Origin: Methyloversatilis discipulorum
GTDB lineage: Bacteria; Pseudomonadota; Gammaproteobacteria; Burkholderiales; Rhodocyclaceae
Assembly (NCBI RefSeq): GCF_018780585.1
Contig: NZ_JADMJL010000011.1
Coordinates: 62,001-126,000 of the forward strand
Direction of reading: 5' to 3'
Length of the DNA: 64,000 nt
The number at the start of each line of letters is the position of its first letter. The stretch's first letter is position 1. The notes below the pieces were generated by a model. The model had not been told where the DNA came from, ran no database searches, and saw only the letters and a program-made list of their open reading frames with translations. This document shows positions 33,738 to 43,302 of the stretch, one piece after another. Both the position numbers and the translations under genes were made by a program.

Positions 33738-36467
33738 TCATGCCGCCTGCCGTCGGGCGTCGAGCATGCCTTTCAGTTCGGGTACGCAGGAACCGCAGGA
33801 GGTGCCGCAACGCAGCGTCGCCTGCAGGGTGTCGAGGTCCGCTCCGCCTGCGATCGCTTCGACGATGTCGGGTTCCGCAACATCGAGGCAGTTGCAGACG
33901 ATGCGGCCGCGGCTCTTCGCGGCGACCGGTGGCGTCGCCAGCGGTGCGAACAGCCAGCGCCGCAGTTCCGCAGTCGGCTGGCGCTCGACCATCACCTCGC
34001 GCAGCCAGGCGGCGGCGGCGGTTTCGCCGGTCAGGCGGATGCCGGTCAGCAGCCCGTCCTCGATCAGCGCGCGTTTGGTGATGTCGCGTCGTGCGTCTCG
34101 GTAGGCCAGACAGGCCGGGTTGTCGAGGCCGCACAGGCGGTCGAGTTCGGCCAGCCAGTCTTCGGGAATCGGCTGGTCGTGCGCGATGCGCAGCACCAGC
34201 GCCGGGCGGTCGCGTCCGGCCATCGACAGCGAGGCGTAGGCGAAGCGGGCGAGCAAGGGGGCGAGCGCTTCCATCCGCGTCAGCGTGTTGCGCTGTGCCG
34301 ACTCGTCGCTCGTTTCCGTGCGCAGCAGCAACGCCTGGAAGGGCAGGTCGGCGCGGCTCATCTGTACCGCTGCATGCTTCAGTTCGGGCTGTTTCGAGTA
34401 GGGGTCGACGCGGCCGGCGGTGAGCGCATTGGCGCCACTGTTCGACAGCGCGTTGCGGCCCCAGTGCATGGCGACGAAGGTGCTGCCCGGGCGCTGGGCG
34501 TTGCTCGCGTACGCACGCAGCACGATTTCGCCTCGACGGCTCTTGATGCGCACCAGATCGCCGTCCTTCAGTCCGCGCCGGGCCAGGTCGTCGGCATGCA
34601 CCTCGACTCGCGGCTCGTCGACGTGGCTGTACAGGCGCGCCACCTGGCCGGTGCGGCTCATGCAGTGCCACTGATCGCGCAGACGGCCGGTATTCAGGTG
34701 CAGCGGGTAGCGGGCGTCGATCTTCTCCGCGGTGGTTGCGGCCGACGGCACGACGAAGCGGGCGCGACCGTTTGCCGTGGCGAAGCGGCGATCGGTGTAA
34801 AGGGTGGCGGTACCGCCTTCGGCGCCGGCCGGGAAGGGCCATTGCTGCGGACCCAGTCGGTCGAGCACCGCGTAGGACAGGCCCGTGATGTCGAGGTCGC
34901 GGCCGCGCGTGCTCTCGACATGTTCGGCAAACACCTGCTCGGCTGTTTCGTAGGGGAAGAGTGCCTCCGCGTCGCGACCCAGGCGGGCGCCGAGCGCGCG
35001 TGCGAAGTCGCGCGCGATCACCCAGTCGGCGCGCGCTTCGCCGGCGGCAGGCAGCGCGGCATTGACGTGCGTGATGCGCCGCTCGGAATTGGTGACCGTG
35101 CCTTCCTTCTCGCCCCAGGTGGTGGCCGGCAGCAGCAGGTCGGCGAAGGCGGCGCTTTCGGTGCCGCGGTAGGCGTCCTGCACGACGACGAATTCGGCCG
35201 CCTTCAGCGCTTCGACGATGCGCGTCTGATCGGGCATCGAGTGCGCCGGGTTGGTACAGGCGATCCACACCGCCTTCACCTTGCCGTCGCGCACCGCATC
35301 GAACAGCTCGACCGCGGTCAGCCCGGGCTGCGACGGCACGTCCGGCAGGCCCCACAGCGCGGCCACTTCGGCGCGGTGTTCGGCGTTGGCCATGTCGCGG
35401 TGGGCCGACAGCAGGTTGGCCATGCCGCCCACTTCGCGACCGCCCATCGCATTGGGCTGGCCGGTCAGCGAGAACGGGCCGGCGCCGGGGCGACCGATCT
35501 GGCCGGTGGCCAGGTGCAGCGCGATCAGCGCCGTGCCGTTGTGCGTGCCGTGATGCGACTGGTTCAGGCCCTGACACCACATCGACATTGCAGCCTTCGA
35601 TTCGCCGAACCACTTGGCGGCGGTGACGATGTCCTCGGCGCGCAGGCCGCACACCTCGGCGGCGACCGCCGGCGTGATGTCGCGCACGTGCTTGCGCAAC
35701 TCGGCGAAGCCTTCGGTGTGCGCGGCGATGAACGTGTCGTCGACGTGACCTTCCCACAGCAGCACGTGCAGCATCGCGTTGTACAGCCAGATGTCGGTGC
35801 CCGGTAGCAGCGGCAGGTGCAGGTCGGCGTCGGAGGCGGTATCGGTGCGTCGCGGGTCGACCACGATCATCTTCATCGCCGGATTGGCACGGCGCGCGTC
35901 CTCGATGCGGCGATAGACGATGGGGTGAGCGTAGGCCGGGTTGCCGCCGGCGATCAGCAGGCAGTCGGTGTGGTCGATGTCTTCGTAGCTGCAGGGCGGG
36001 GCGTCGGCACCCAGCGTCTGCTTGTAGGCGGACACCGCCGAACTCATGCAGAGCCGCGAATTGGTGTCGACGTTATTGGTGCCGATCAGTCCTTTGGCAA
36101 GCTTGTTGAAGACGTAGTAGTCCTCGGTCAGCAGCTGGCCGGAAATGTAGAAGGCGACCGCGTCCGGACCGTGCTCGTCGATGATGGCGGCGAAGCGGTC
36201 GGCGGCGTGCGCCAGTGCGGCGTCCCAGCTCACGCGGCTGCGTGGCATGTCGCGCGCGGTGCGCAGCTCGGGGTGGAGCGCGCGCGTGTCCGGGCGGGCG
36301 CTCAGGTGCAGGGTCGCTCCCTTGGTGCACAGACGGCCGAAGTTGGCCGGGTGGTCCGGGTCGCCCTTCACGCCGGTGATGCGGCTGCCGTCGTGTTCGA
36401 TGATCACGCCGCACCCGACACCGCAGTAGCAGCAGGTCGAGCGGGTTTCGTGTTGGCTCTGGGTCAT
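33738..36467 (-). CDS. nasA: Assimilatory nitrate reductase, Mo-bis-MGD, with C-terminal [2Fe-2S] domain
   Basis: A 909-residue cytoplasmic enzyme that reduces nitrate to nitrite. Residues 1-60 hold the [4Fe-4S] motif (Cys12, Cys15, Cys19, Cys47). The molybdopterin domains follow, with Cys140 (SRLCMSS) as probable Mo ligand. The dinucleotide-binding C-terminal domain has HLNTGRLRDQWHCMSRTG. The last ~60 residues form a BFD-like [2Fe-2S] domain (CNCLDV...CGTSCGSC), as in Klebsiella-type NasA. No dedicated NADH-reductase subunit (NasC-type) is adjacent. It is downstream of nirBD and the transporter. Confidence 0.93.
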   Translation of the reverse strand: MTQSQHETRSTCCYCGVGCGVIIEHDGSRITGVKGDPDHPANFGRLCTKGATLHLSARPDTRALHPELRTARDMPRSRVSWDAALAHAADRFAAIIDEHGPDAVAFYISGQLLTEDYYVFNKLAKGLIGTNNVDTNSRLCMSSAVSAYKQTLGADAPPCSYEDIDHTDCLLIAGGNPAYAHPIVYRRIEDARRANPAMKMIVVDPRRTDTASDADLHLPLLPGTDIWLYNAMLHVLLWEGHVDDTFIAAHTEGFAELRKHVRDITPAVAAEVCGLRAEDIVTAAKWFGESKAAMSMWCQGLNQSHHGTHNGTALIALHLATGQIGRPGAGPFSLTGQPNAMGGREVGGMANLLSAHRDMANAEHRAEVAALWGLPDVPSQPGLTAVELFDAVRDGKVKAVWIACTNPAHSMPDQTRIVEALKAAEFVVVQDAYRGTESAAFADLLLPATTWGEKEGTVTNSERRITHVNAALPAAGEARADWVIARDFARALGARLGRDAEALFPYETAEQVFAEHVESTRGRDLDITGLSYAVLDRLGPQQWPFPAGAEGGTATLYTDRRFATANGRARFVVPSAATTAEKIDARYPLHLNTGRLRDQWHCMSRTGQVARLYSHVDEPRVEVHADDLARRGLKDGDLVRIKSRRGEIVLRAYASNAQRPGSTFVAMHWGRNALSNSGANALTAGRVDPYSKQPELKHAAVQMSRADLPFQALLLRTETSDESAQRNTLTRMEALAPLLARFAYASLSMAGRDRPALVLRIAHDQPIPEDWLAELDRLCGLDNPACLAYRDARRDITKRALIEDGLLTGIRLTGETAAAAWLREVMVERQPTAELRRWLFAPLATPPVAAKSRGRIVCNCLDVAEPDIVEAIAGGADLDTLQATLRCGTSCGSCVPELKGMLDARRQAA

Positions 36468-36624
36468 GTTCTTTGTCTCCGCGAGACTTTTAGCAAGGGG
36501 TATGCCACGTCACTGAGGGGCGATTCGCGTGCGAACCGGTGCGGTTCGGGCTTTCAGCGCTCCGCGCCGGGGCGCAATGACCTGTGAATGCATGCGACTG
36601 GTGCGCCATGCTTTCCGGGAAGGG

Positions 36625-38298
36625 CTAACGCAGCAGCACGCACAGCAGCAGGATGTTGATCAGCAGCGACACCACCAGCAGCACGCGCAGCAGGCGCACC
36701 GACATGCGCTCGACCAGCGGCGCGCGGCGAGGCAGCGCGAGCGGGCGGTGGGCACCGCGTTCGAGTGCGAGCAGGAATTCCTCGGCGGTTTCGAAGCGCG
36801 CTTCTGGCGCCCGGGCGATGGCCTTCAGCAGCACCGCCTCCAGCCACTCCGGCAGGTCCGGGCGATAGCGCGTGGGCGGCACCGGCTCGCCGAAACGCGG
36901 GCGCTGGAAGGGTTCGATCTCGCCCCACGGGTAGTGGCGGGTCAGCAATTGGTAGAGGGTGACACCGAGCGCGAACAGATCGCTGGATTCGCTGGCGCTC
37001 TGTCCGGCGAACAGCTCCGGCGCCATATAGCTGGGCGTGCCCGGGTTGTTGATCTCCTTGAAGTCCTCGCCGTCGGACGCCGCGACGCCCAGATCGAGCA
37101 CGCGCAGCGTGCCCTGGCTGTCGAGGTGCAGGTTGTCCGGCTTGATGTCGCGATGGACGATGCCCAGACGGTGCAGCGTGCCGAGCGCACGCAGCACGCT
37201 GCAGCCCAGCTTGACCACCTGTTCGCTGCCGAAGTGGTGGCCGGCATCGAGGCGCGCGCGCAGGCTGGCGCCTTCGTGCCAGCTCATCAGGTAATAGAGA
37301 CGGCTGCGCGGATGGCCGATCACCTGCGGGAACTGCGGCGACACGACGCGACGTGCCAGCCATTCCTCGTGCACCAGTGCGGCGACGGCGTCCGGATCGG
37401 CGTCCTCGCGCAGCGTTTTCAGTACGCGCGCCTCGCCACTGGCCAGATCGGTGACGCGGTAGAGCAGGGTGACGCGCGACTCGTGCAGCACCGCCTCGAC
37501 GCGCAGACCGTCCAGTTCTTCGCCGATTGCCAGCCGGGGTGGCAGCGACAGACCGGCCGCCTCGGCCAGCCGGTCACGCAGTGCGGCCTGCGGCAGCGCG
37601 TCGACGCGCGCGACCAGCGCGGTGCAGTTGTCGTTGGCGCCGCGCGCTTCGGCCTGCAGCACCAGCGTCGACGCCAGCGACTCGGCGTCGCCGCCACGCG
37701 CCAGCACGGCGGCGATGCCGTCGTCGCGCAGCGTGTTCCAGACGCCGTCGCTCATCAGCACGAAAGTGTCGCCAATCTCCAGCTCGCCGTCGGCATGGTC
37801 GACCGCCAGGCGCGCATCGAGGCCGACCGCACGGTGCAGCACGTTGGACAGCTCCGGGTGTGCCCAGGTGTGGTCCTCGGTCAGCTGGGTCAGCCTGCCG
37901 TCGCGATACAGGTAGATGCGTGAATCGCCGACGTGGGCGAGATGCCAGCGGGTGCCGCGCAGTACCAGCGCCGACAGCGTGGTAGCCATGCCGGCCGATT
38001 CGCGGGTACGCGCGGCATGCGCGACCAGCCAGCGGTTCAGCGCGCCCAGCACTTGGTCGATCGCCTGCGCGATGCGCCAGGTGTCGGGCGTCGCGTAATA
38101 GTCGTTGAGCAGGCCGCGCACGGTGAACTCGGCCGCTTCACGTCCCTTGGCGTGACCACCGACGCCGTCGGCGACCGCCAGCAGCACGCCTTTGGCGTCC
38201 AGTGTTTCGCCGGTCGGCGTGACCGCGCCGACGAAGTCCTCGTTGCGCGGTCGCGGCCCGGTGATCGAGCACTGGCCGATGGACACTGCGAGTGTCAT
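36625..38298 (-). CDS. Fused PP2C phosphatase-Ser/Thr kinase in nitrate operon
   Basis: A 557-residue bifunctional signalling protein. Residues ~1-235 are a PP2C phosphatase (RPRNEDF, ADGVGGHAKG, HVGDSRIYLYR, SDGVWNTL, GANDNCTAL). Residues ~265-525 are a Hanks-type kinase: VLKTLRE (Lys), GIVHRDIKPDN catalytic loop, DLGVA in place of DFG, and GTPSYMAPELF activation segment. The last ~25 residues form a membrane helix, giving a tail anchor. It lies 13 bases after the transporter and 157 bases before nitrate reductase. Similar fusions occur in other proteobacterial nitrate-assimilation operons; targets are unknown to me. Confidence 0.92.
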   Translation of the reverse strand: MTLAVSIGQCSITGPRPRNEDFVGAVTPTGETLDAKGVLLAVADGVGGHAKGREAAEFTVRGLLNDYYATPDTWRIAQAIDQVLGALNRWLVAHAARTRESAGMATTLSALVLRGTRWHLAHVGDSRIYLYRDGRLTQLTEDHTWAHPELSNVLHRAVGLDARLAVDHADGELEIGDTFVLMSDGVWNTLRDDGIAAVLARGGDAESLASTLVLQAEARGANDNCTALVARVDALPQAALRDRLAEAAGLSLPPRLAIGEELDGLRVEAVLHESRVTLLYRVTDLASGEARVLKTLREDADPDAVAALVHEEWLARRVVSPQFPQVIGHPRSRLYYLMSWHEGASLRARLDAGHHFGSEQVVKLGCSVLRALGTLHRLGIVHRDIKPDNLHLDSQGTLRVLDLGVAASDGEDFKEINNPGTPSYMAPELFAGQSASESSDLFALGVTLYQLLTRHYPWGEIEPFQRPRFGEPVPPTRYRPDLPEWLEAVLLKAIARAPEARFETAEEFLLALERGAHRPLALPRRAPLVERMSVRLLRVLLVVSLLINILLLCVLLR

Positions 38299-38311
38299 GA
38301 CGCCGGCCGGC

Positions 38312-39526
38312 TCAGATGCGGGCGGACGTCAGGTGTGCCGCACCCCAGGTGGTACGCCAGCGCGTCTTCACGCGGGTCAGGCCGACCAGCGCGGCGACCG
38401 CCAGCACGGCGAACACGACGAAACCGGTCTGGTAGCTGCCGGTGACTTCGCGCGAATAGCCGAGCGAGGAGGCAAGGTAGAAGCCGCCGATGCCGCCGGC
38501 CATGCCGACCAGACCGGTCATCACGCCGATCTCGCGGCGGAAGCGCTGCGGCACCAGCTGGAACACGGCGCCGTTGCCCATGCCCAGCGCCAGCATGGCA
38601 CCTACGAATACGACCACCGCCATCCACGCCTGCGGCAGGCCGAAGCTCACGCCGAACAGGAAGGCGGCGGCGATCACGTACATCATGCTCAGCGTGCGGA
38701 TGCCGCCGATGCGGTCGGCCAGGTTGCCGCCGATCGGCCGCACCAGCGAGCCGGCGAACACGCAGGCGGCGGTGAAGTAGCCGGCCATCTTCGCGTCCAG
38801 CCCGTACTGGGTGTTGAAGTAGATGGTGAGCGAGGAGGCGAGACCGACGAAGCCGCCGAAGGTGACGCTGTAGAAGAACATGAACCACCATGCGTCGCGG
38901 TCCTTCAGCACCTTCAGGTATTCGGCCAGCGTCTTCGGCGGCGGGCATTCGGGCGCGTCCTTCGCCACCAGCAGGTAGAAGATGAATACGGCCACCAGCG
39001 GAATCAGCGCCAGGCCGAACACGTTGATCCAGCCGAAGGCCGCGGCCAGACCCGGTGCGAACAGCGCGGCCAGTGCGGTGCCCGAGTTGCCGGCGCCGGC
39101 AATGCCCAGCGCCGTGCCCTGGTGTTCCGGCGGATACCAGCGCGAGGCCAGCGGCAGCGCAACCGCGAAGGCGGCGCCGGCGAAGCCGAGGAAGCAGCCG
39201 AGCAGCAGCGCCTGTTCGTAGCTGTGGATGCCGAACTGCCAGGCGACGAACATCGCCGCGATGACGATGACCTGACCGATGGCGCCGGCCTTCTTCGGCT
39301 GCAGATGGTCCACCAGCACGCCCATCAGCATGCGCAGCAGCGCGCCGGCCAGCACCGGCACCGCCACCATGAAGCCCTTCTGTGCGTGCGTGAGCTGCAG
39401 GTCCTGGGCGATCTGCACGCCGAGCGGGCCGAGCAGCACCCACACCATGAAGGCGAGATCGAAGTAGAGAAAGGCGGCAAACAGCGTGGGCGTGTGGCCG
39501 GCCTTGAGAAATGCTTTCCTGTCCAT
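38312..39526 (-). CDS. narK: Nitrate/nitrite transporter, MFS (NarK/NasA type)
   Basis: A 404-residue twelve-helix transporter. Nitrate signature regions are present: FAGAAFAVALPLASRWYPPEHQGTALGIAGAGNSGTALAA (first signature) and GMGNGAVFQLVPQRFRREIGVMTGLVGMAGGIGG (second), which hold the Arg and Gly residues that bind nitrate. It imports nitrate for the reductases encoded beside it. It follows nirD by 123 bases and precedes the phosphatase-kinase by 13. Import rather than nitrite export is inferred from the assimilatory context. Confidence 0.94.
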   Translation of the reverse strand: MDRKAFLKAGHTPTLFAAFLYFDLAFMVWVLLGPLGVQIAQDLQLTHAQKGFMVAVPVLAGALLRMLMGVLVDHLQPKKAGAIGQVIVIAAMFVAWQFGIHSYEQALLLGCFLGFAGAAFAVALPLASRWYPPEHQGTALGIAGAGNSGTALAALFAPGLAAAFGWINVFGLALIPLVAVFIFYLLVAKDAPECPPPKTLAEYLKVLKDRDAWWFMFFYSVTFGGFVGLASSLTIYFNTQYGLDAKMAGYFTAACVFAGSLVRPIGGNLADRIGGIRTLSMMYVIAAAFLFGVSFGLPQAWMAVVVFVGAMLALGMGNGAVFQLVPQRFRREIGVMTGLVGMAGGIGGFYLASSLGYSREVTGSYQTGFVVFAVLAVAALVGLTRVKTRWRTTWGAAHLTSARI

Positions 39527-39649
39527 CGGCGGATGACCTCCCCGTTATCAGTCCGGCCTGCGCGCAGCGTTGCGCACAGCCGTTCTTCGGGATCTGTGTT
39601 GAACGAAGTTGCGGCGGCCGGTGGGTGCCGTGTCCGCCGCGCGAAGGCT

Positions 39650-39970
39650 TCAGGCCTTCAGCAGTACCTGGCCGTTTTCGACCTTCACGTCGAAGCCGCG
39701 CGTGCAGCCGACATCGGGTGCCACCGCCTCGCCCGATTCGAGCTTGATCTTCCAGCTGTGCAGCGGACAGGTGACCGTGTCGCCATGCACGATGCCCTGC
39801 GACAGCGGGCCGCCCTTGTGCGGGCACTTGTCATGCACAGCGAACACGCGGTCGCCGTCGGTGCGGAAGATGGCAATGTCGCCGGCATCGGCGCTCACCA
39901 CGCGCGAGCCGAGCAGGGGGATGTCTTCGAGTGCGCAGACGTGCGCCCAGGTGGAGGTTTCGGTGCTCAT
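39650..39970 (-). CDS. nirD: NADH nitrite reductase small subunit, Rieske type
   Basis: A 106-residue Rieske ferredoxin-like protein. Cys49 and His51 (CPHKGG) and Cys68 and His71 (CPLHSW) form the complete [2Fe-2S] ligand set, so this copy should bind a cluster, unlike enterobacterial NirD which lacks it. With NirB it reduces nitrite to ammonium in the cytoplasm. It is 126 bases downstream of nirB, separated by a large hairpin. Confidence 0.94.
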   Translation of the reverse strand: MSTETSTWAHVCALEDIPLLGSRVVSADAGDIAIFRTDGDRVFAVHDKCPHKGGPLSQGIVHGDTVTCPLHSWKIKLESGEAVAPDVGCTRGFDVKVENGQVLLKA

Positions 39971-40006
39971 GAGGATTCCTGTATGTGTGTCTGGAGGGGC
40001 TGGAGG

Positions 40007-40088
40007 TGAGGGGCTAGGGGCTAGGGAACAGGCGCGGCTGTGCCGCGCGAAGTGGGCTTGTCGCTAGCCCCTGACCCCTAGTCCCTCA
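40007..40088. repeat. Long inverted repeat between nirB and nirD
   Basis: TGAGGGGCTAGGGG (40007-40020) faces CCCCTAGTCCCTCA (40075-40088), a 14-bp stem with one mismatch; the left arm also repeats GGGGCTAGGG in tandem. A transcript on either strand would form a long hairpin that could set the nirB:nirD ratio or be a small repeat element. Confidence 0.65.
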
Positions 40089-40096
40089 TCCCAAGA

Positions 40097-42565
40097 TCAG
40101 GCCTTCATCGCCTGCTTGATGGCGATGGTGCGGAACTCACGGCCGAGCTCGGATTTCGCGTCGGCTTCGGCGCGCTCCAGCCACGGGTCCTTGTAGTCCT
40201 GCAGCGCGAACAGCAGGCGTTCGTACAGCGCCTTGCGGTTCTCGGCGTCATCGACCACCTTGCCCTTCACATAGTCGAGACCGACGCGCTCGATGTAGTG
40301 CACCGTACGTTCGAGGTACCAGCCCTCTTCGCGGTAGAGCTGCAGGAAGGCGCCGGAGTACTCCATCACCTCGTCGTCGCTGGCCACCTTGCAGAAGAAC
40401 TGCGCCACCTCGGTCTTGATGCCGCCGTTGCCGGCGACATAGATTTCGTAGCCGGATTCGACGCCGATCACGCCCACGTCCTTGATGCCGGCTTCGGCGC
40501 AGTTTCGCGGGCAGCCGGACACGGCGAGCTTTACCTTGTGCGGGCTGTACATGCCGAACAGCATCTTTTCCAGCTTCACGCCCATACCCATGGACAGCTG
40601 GGTGCCGAAGCGGCAGTGCTCGGCGCCGACGCAGGTCTTCACCGTGCGCAGGCTCTTGCCGTAGGCGTGGCCGGACACCATGCCGGCCTTGGCGAAGTCG
40701 GCCCACATCGCCGGCAGATCGTCCTTCTTCACGCCCAGCAGGTCGATGCGCTGGCCGCCGGTCACCTTGACGGTGGGCACCTTGTACTTCTCGGCGGCGT
40801 CGGCGATGGCGCGCAGTTCGCCCGGCGTGGTCAGGCCGCCCCACATGCGCGGCACCACCGAATAGGTGCCGTCCTTCTGGATGTTGGCGTGCGCGCGCTC
40901 GTTGATGAAGCGGCTCTGCGCGTCGTCCTTCGCCTCGTGCGGCCAGGTCGAGATCAGGTAGTAGTTCAGCGCGGGGCGGCAGGAGGCGCAGCCGTTGGGC
41001 GTCTTCCACTTCAGCTCGCGCATCACGGTCGGGATGTCGATCATGTGGCGGTCGCGGATCGCCGCACGCACGTCACCGTGGTTCATGTCGGTGCAGCCGC
41101 ACATCGGCTTCGAACTCGAATCGGCCGGCGTGTAGGCGCCGCCGACGCAGGAGGCGAGGATCTGTTCGACCAGGCCGGTGCAGGAGCCGCAGGAGCTGGA
41201 GGCCTTGGTGTGCTTGCGCACGTCGTCCAGCGAGAACAGCCCTTTCTCCTTGATCGCCTTGACGATGGTGCCCTTGCACACGCCGTTGCAGCCGCAGACC
41301 TCTGCGCTGTCAGGCATCGAGGCGGCCTGGGTCTGGCCCTTGTGGCCGACGTCGCCGAGGTGGTTCTGGCCGAACATCAGATGGTCGCGCACGGCGTGGA
41401 TGTCCTGGCCGTCCTTGATCAGCTGGAAGTACCAGCTGCCGTCGGCGGTGTCGCCATACAGACAGGCGCCGACCAGGCGCTCGCCTTCCAGCACCAGACG
41501 CTTATAGACGCCGCCCGCCGGGTCGTGCAGCACGATGTCGTCGCAGCCTGGGCCGCCCATGAAGTTGCCGGCGGAGAACACGTCGATGCCGGTCACCTTC
41601 AGCTTGGTCGAGGTGACGGAGCCCTTGTAGGTGCCGATGCCGTACTGGGCAAGGTGGTTGGCGCACACCTTGGCCTGTTCGAACAGCGGCGCGACCAGAC
41701 CGTAGGCGATGCCGCGGTGGTTCACGCATTCGCCGACCGCGTAGATCTTCGGGTCGTAGGTCTGCAGCGTGTCATTGACGACGATGCCGCGGTTGCAGTG
41801 GATGCCCGCCGATTCGGCCAGCGTGGTGTTGGGGCGGATGCCGGCGGCCATCACGACGAGGTCGGCCGGAATGGTTTCGCCGCTCTTGAAACGCACTGCG
41901 GACACCCGGCCATCGGCGCCGGCGATCAGCGATTCGGTCTGCTTCTCCAGCAGGAAGGCGAGGCCCTTCTTTTCCAGCGAGGCCTGCAGCATGTCGGCCG
42001 AGGGCTTGTCGAGCTGGCGTTCCATGATCCACGGCGCCAGATGCACCACGGTCACCTGCATGCCGCGCAGCGCCAGGCCGTTGGCCGCTTCCAGTCCGAG
42101 CAGACCGGCGCCGATGACCACCGCGTGCTTGCGCGTGGCGGCGGCTTCGATCATCGCGTCGGTGTCGGCGATGTCGCGGTAGGCGATCACGCCCGGCAGG
42201 TCCTTGCCCGGCACCGGCAGGATGAAGGGGTTGGAACCGGTGGCGAGCAGCAGGCGGTCGTATTCCGCTTCGGTGCCGTCATCGGCGAATACCTTGCGCG
42301 CCTTGCGGTCGATCTTGACGATCTTCTTGCCGGTGTGCAGCGTGATGTTGTTGTCGCGGTACCAGTCCCAGTCGTTCAGGATGATGTCCTGCACCGTCAT
42401 TTCGCCGGCCAGCACCGGCGACAGCAGGATGCGGTTGTAATTCGGATGCGGCTCCGCACCGAACACGGTGATGTCGTACATCTCCGGTGCGATCTTGAGC
42501 AGCTCTTCCAGCGTGCGACAGCCCGCCATCCCGTTGCCGACCATGACCAGACGCTTCTTTTCCAT
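40097..42565 (-). CDS. nirB: NADH nitrite reductase large subunit (siroheme)
   Basis: An 822-residue enzyme that reduces nitrite to ammonium with NADH. Order: FAD/NAD pyridine-nucleotide reductase fold (GNGMAGCRTLEELL, GAGLLGLEAANGLA), a BFD-like [2Fe-2S] module (CGCNGVCKG...SCGSCTGLVEQIL), a second cysteine-rich module (CGCTDMNHGD...GCASCRPALNYYL), then the sulfite/nitrite reductase repeats. The [4Fe-4S]-siroheme ligands are in CVGAEHCRFG and SGCPRNCAEAG (~640-690). It is first in the nitrate operon; a ~900-base gap lies upstream. AGAGGGAA lies near ATG 42565. Confidence 0.95.
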   Translation of the reverse strand: MEKKRLVMVGNGMAGCRTLEELLKIAPEMYDITVFGAEPHPNYNRILLSPVLAGEMTVQDIILNDWDWYRDNNITLHTGKKIVKIDRKARKVFADDGTEAEYDRLLLATGSNPFILPVPGKDLPGVIAYRDIADTDAMIEAAATRKHAVVIGAGLLGLEAANGLALRGMQVTVVHLAPWIMERQLDKPSADMLQASLEKKGLAFLLEKQTESLIAGADGRVSAVRFKSGETIPADLVVMAAGIRPNTTLAESAGIHCNRGIVVNDTLQTYDPKIYAVGECVNHRGIAYGLVAPLFEQAKVCANHLAQYGIGTYKGSVTSTKLKVTGIDVFSAGNFMGGPGCDDIVLHDPAGGVYKRLVLEGERLVGACLYGDTADGSWYFQLIKDGQDIHAVRDHLMFGQNHLGDVGHKGQTQAASMPDSAEVCGCNGVCKGTIVKAIKEKGLFSLDDVRKHTKASSSCGSCTGLVEQILASCVGGAYTPADSSSKPMCGCTDMNHGDVRAAIRDRHMIDIPTVMRELKWKTPNGCASCRPALNYYLISTWPHEAKDDAQSRFINERAHANIQKDGTYSVVPRMWGGLTTPGELRAIADAAEKYKVPTVKVTGGQRIDLLGVKKDDLPAMWADFAKAGMVSGHAYGKSLRTVKTCVGAEHCRFGTQLSMGMGVKLEKMLFGMYSPHKVKLAVSGCPRNCAEAGIKDVGVIGVESGYEIYVAGNGGIKTEVAQFFCKVASDDEVMEYSGAFLQLYREEGWYLERTVHYIERVGLDYVKGKVVDDAENRKALYERLLFALQDYKDPWLERAEADAKSELGREFRTIAIKQAMKA

Positions 42566-43302
42566 GACCCGTTCCCTCTACCGATTGCTGCAATAACAGG
42601 CCGCAGCGGGTGCGGCCGACATCCCTTACCCGGCTGTGCTGTCGCGGACCGGTGACGGTTCGCAGGGACGAGCACGGACCTGCGCCTGCAGCATCGCTGG
42701 CGCCTGTAGGGCAAAACCTTTCGTGACCGGATCGTGCCGGTCGGCAAATGACGCGCTTGGTCGGTCGTGTCCCGCCATTGGGAGACGAAGCCGATAAAAC
42801 CGGGCTGCGCGGCGCAGTCGATGCGTCCCGCAGCGTTGACGACAGCCGATCCATCCTGGACGCGGTGCCGGTGTGTCGCAGGCTTGCGCCCGCTTTGTGT
42901 CGTCGACCTGCTTCAGTGACCGGGCGACCAGCCGGGGCACGACGCATCGTTGCGTCGTGTGTGCCCGGGCTTTTCTATCCAAGTCCGCCGTGCCGGCTGT
43001 GCCGTGAGGCGAACTTCGATGGTGCCGATGTGAACCAAGCCTGGTGCAGAGATGCCCGCACGCGCGGCCAACCCTCTCACGGGTGTCGACAAAGCAAAAG
43101 TTTTGCCAGGTCCGTTTCACCCGTTCGGAGCCATCGCTCAGAAGGGATCAACCTGCTGATTCATATGAGTTGTTGCCTGGATTTCGAGGTCTGTTTGGAG
43201 TGCTTGGCCGTCGCCGGTCGGGCCGTCTTCGCACGGATGTGGTGCAGCCGCTCTTCACGCCGGTGCGCTCCAGTAAGTCCTGGCGGGGCCGTTAAACACG
43301 TC
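42566..43302. other. Gene-poor interval upstream of nirB
   Basis: About 740 bases with no gene I can support on either strand. Open frames here lack ribosome sites, have irregular codon use and match no family. The nirB promoter and leader must lie at its left end. The only clear structure is the hairpin at 42931-42975. Reads as regulatory and leader DNA, possibly with a small RNA. Confidence 0.6.
42931..42975 (+). terminator. Hairpin with T-tract, candidate terminator on the plus strand
   Basis: GCCGGGGCACGACGCA-TCGT-TGCGTCGTGTGTGCCCGGGC is followed by TTTTCT. The stem has one small bulge. No plus-strand gene precedes it, so it could end an unannotated small RNA or a leader transcript. Confidence 0.5.

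Noticed and set aside
33114-35807. An 897-codon plus-strand frame opposite nitrate reductase and ybiB.
   Set aside because: It spans two real minus-strand genes and their gap, and its product is compositionally biased.
40298-42655. A 785-codon plus-strand frame opposite nirB.
   Set aside because: Antisense artefact of high third-position GC; nirB has every expected cofactor motif.
42690-43150. A c-di-GMP (GEMM) riboswitch ahead of the chemoreceptor.
   Set aside because: Some AGGGCAAA-like wording is present but the remaining conserved blocks and spacing do not fit.
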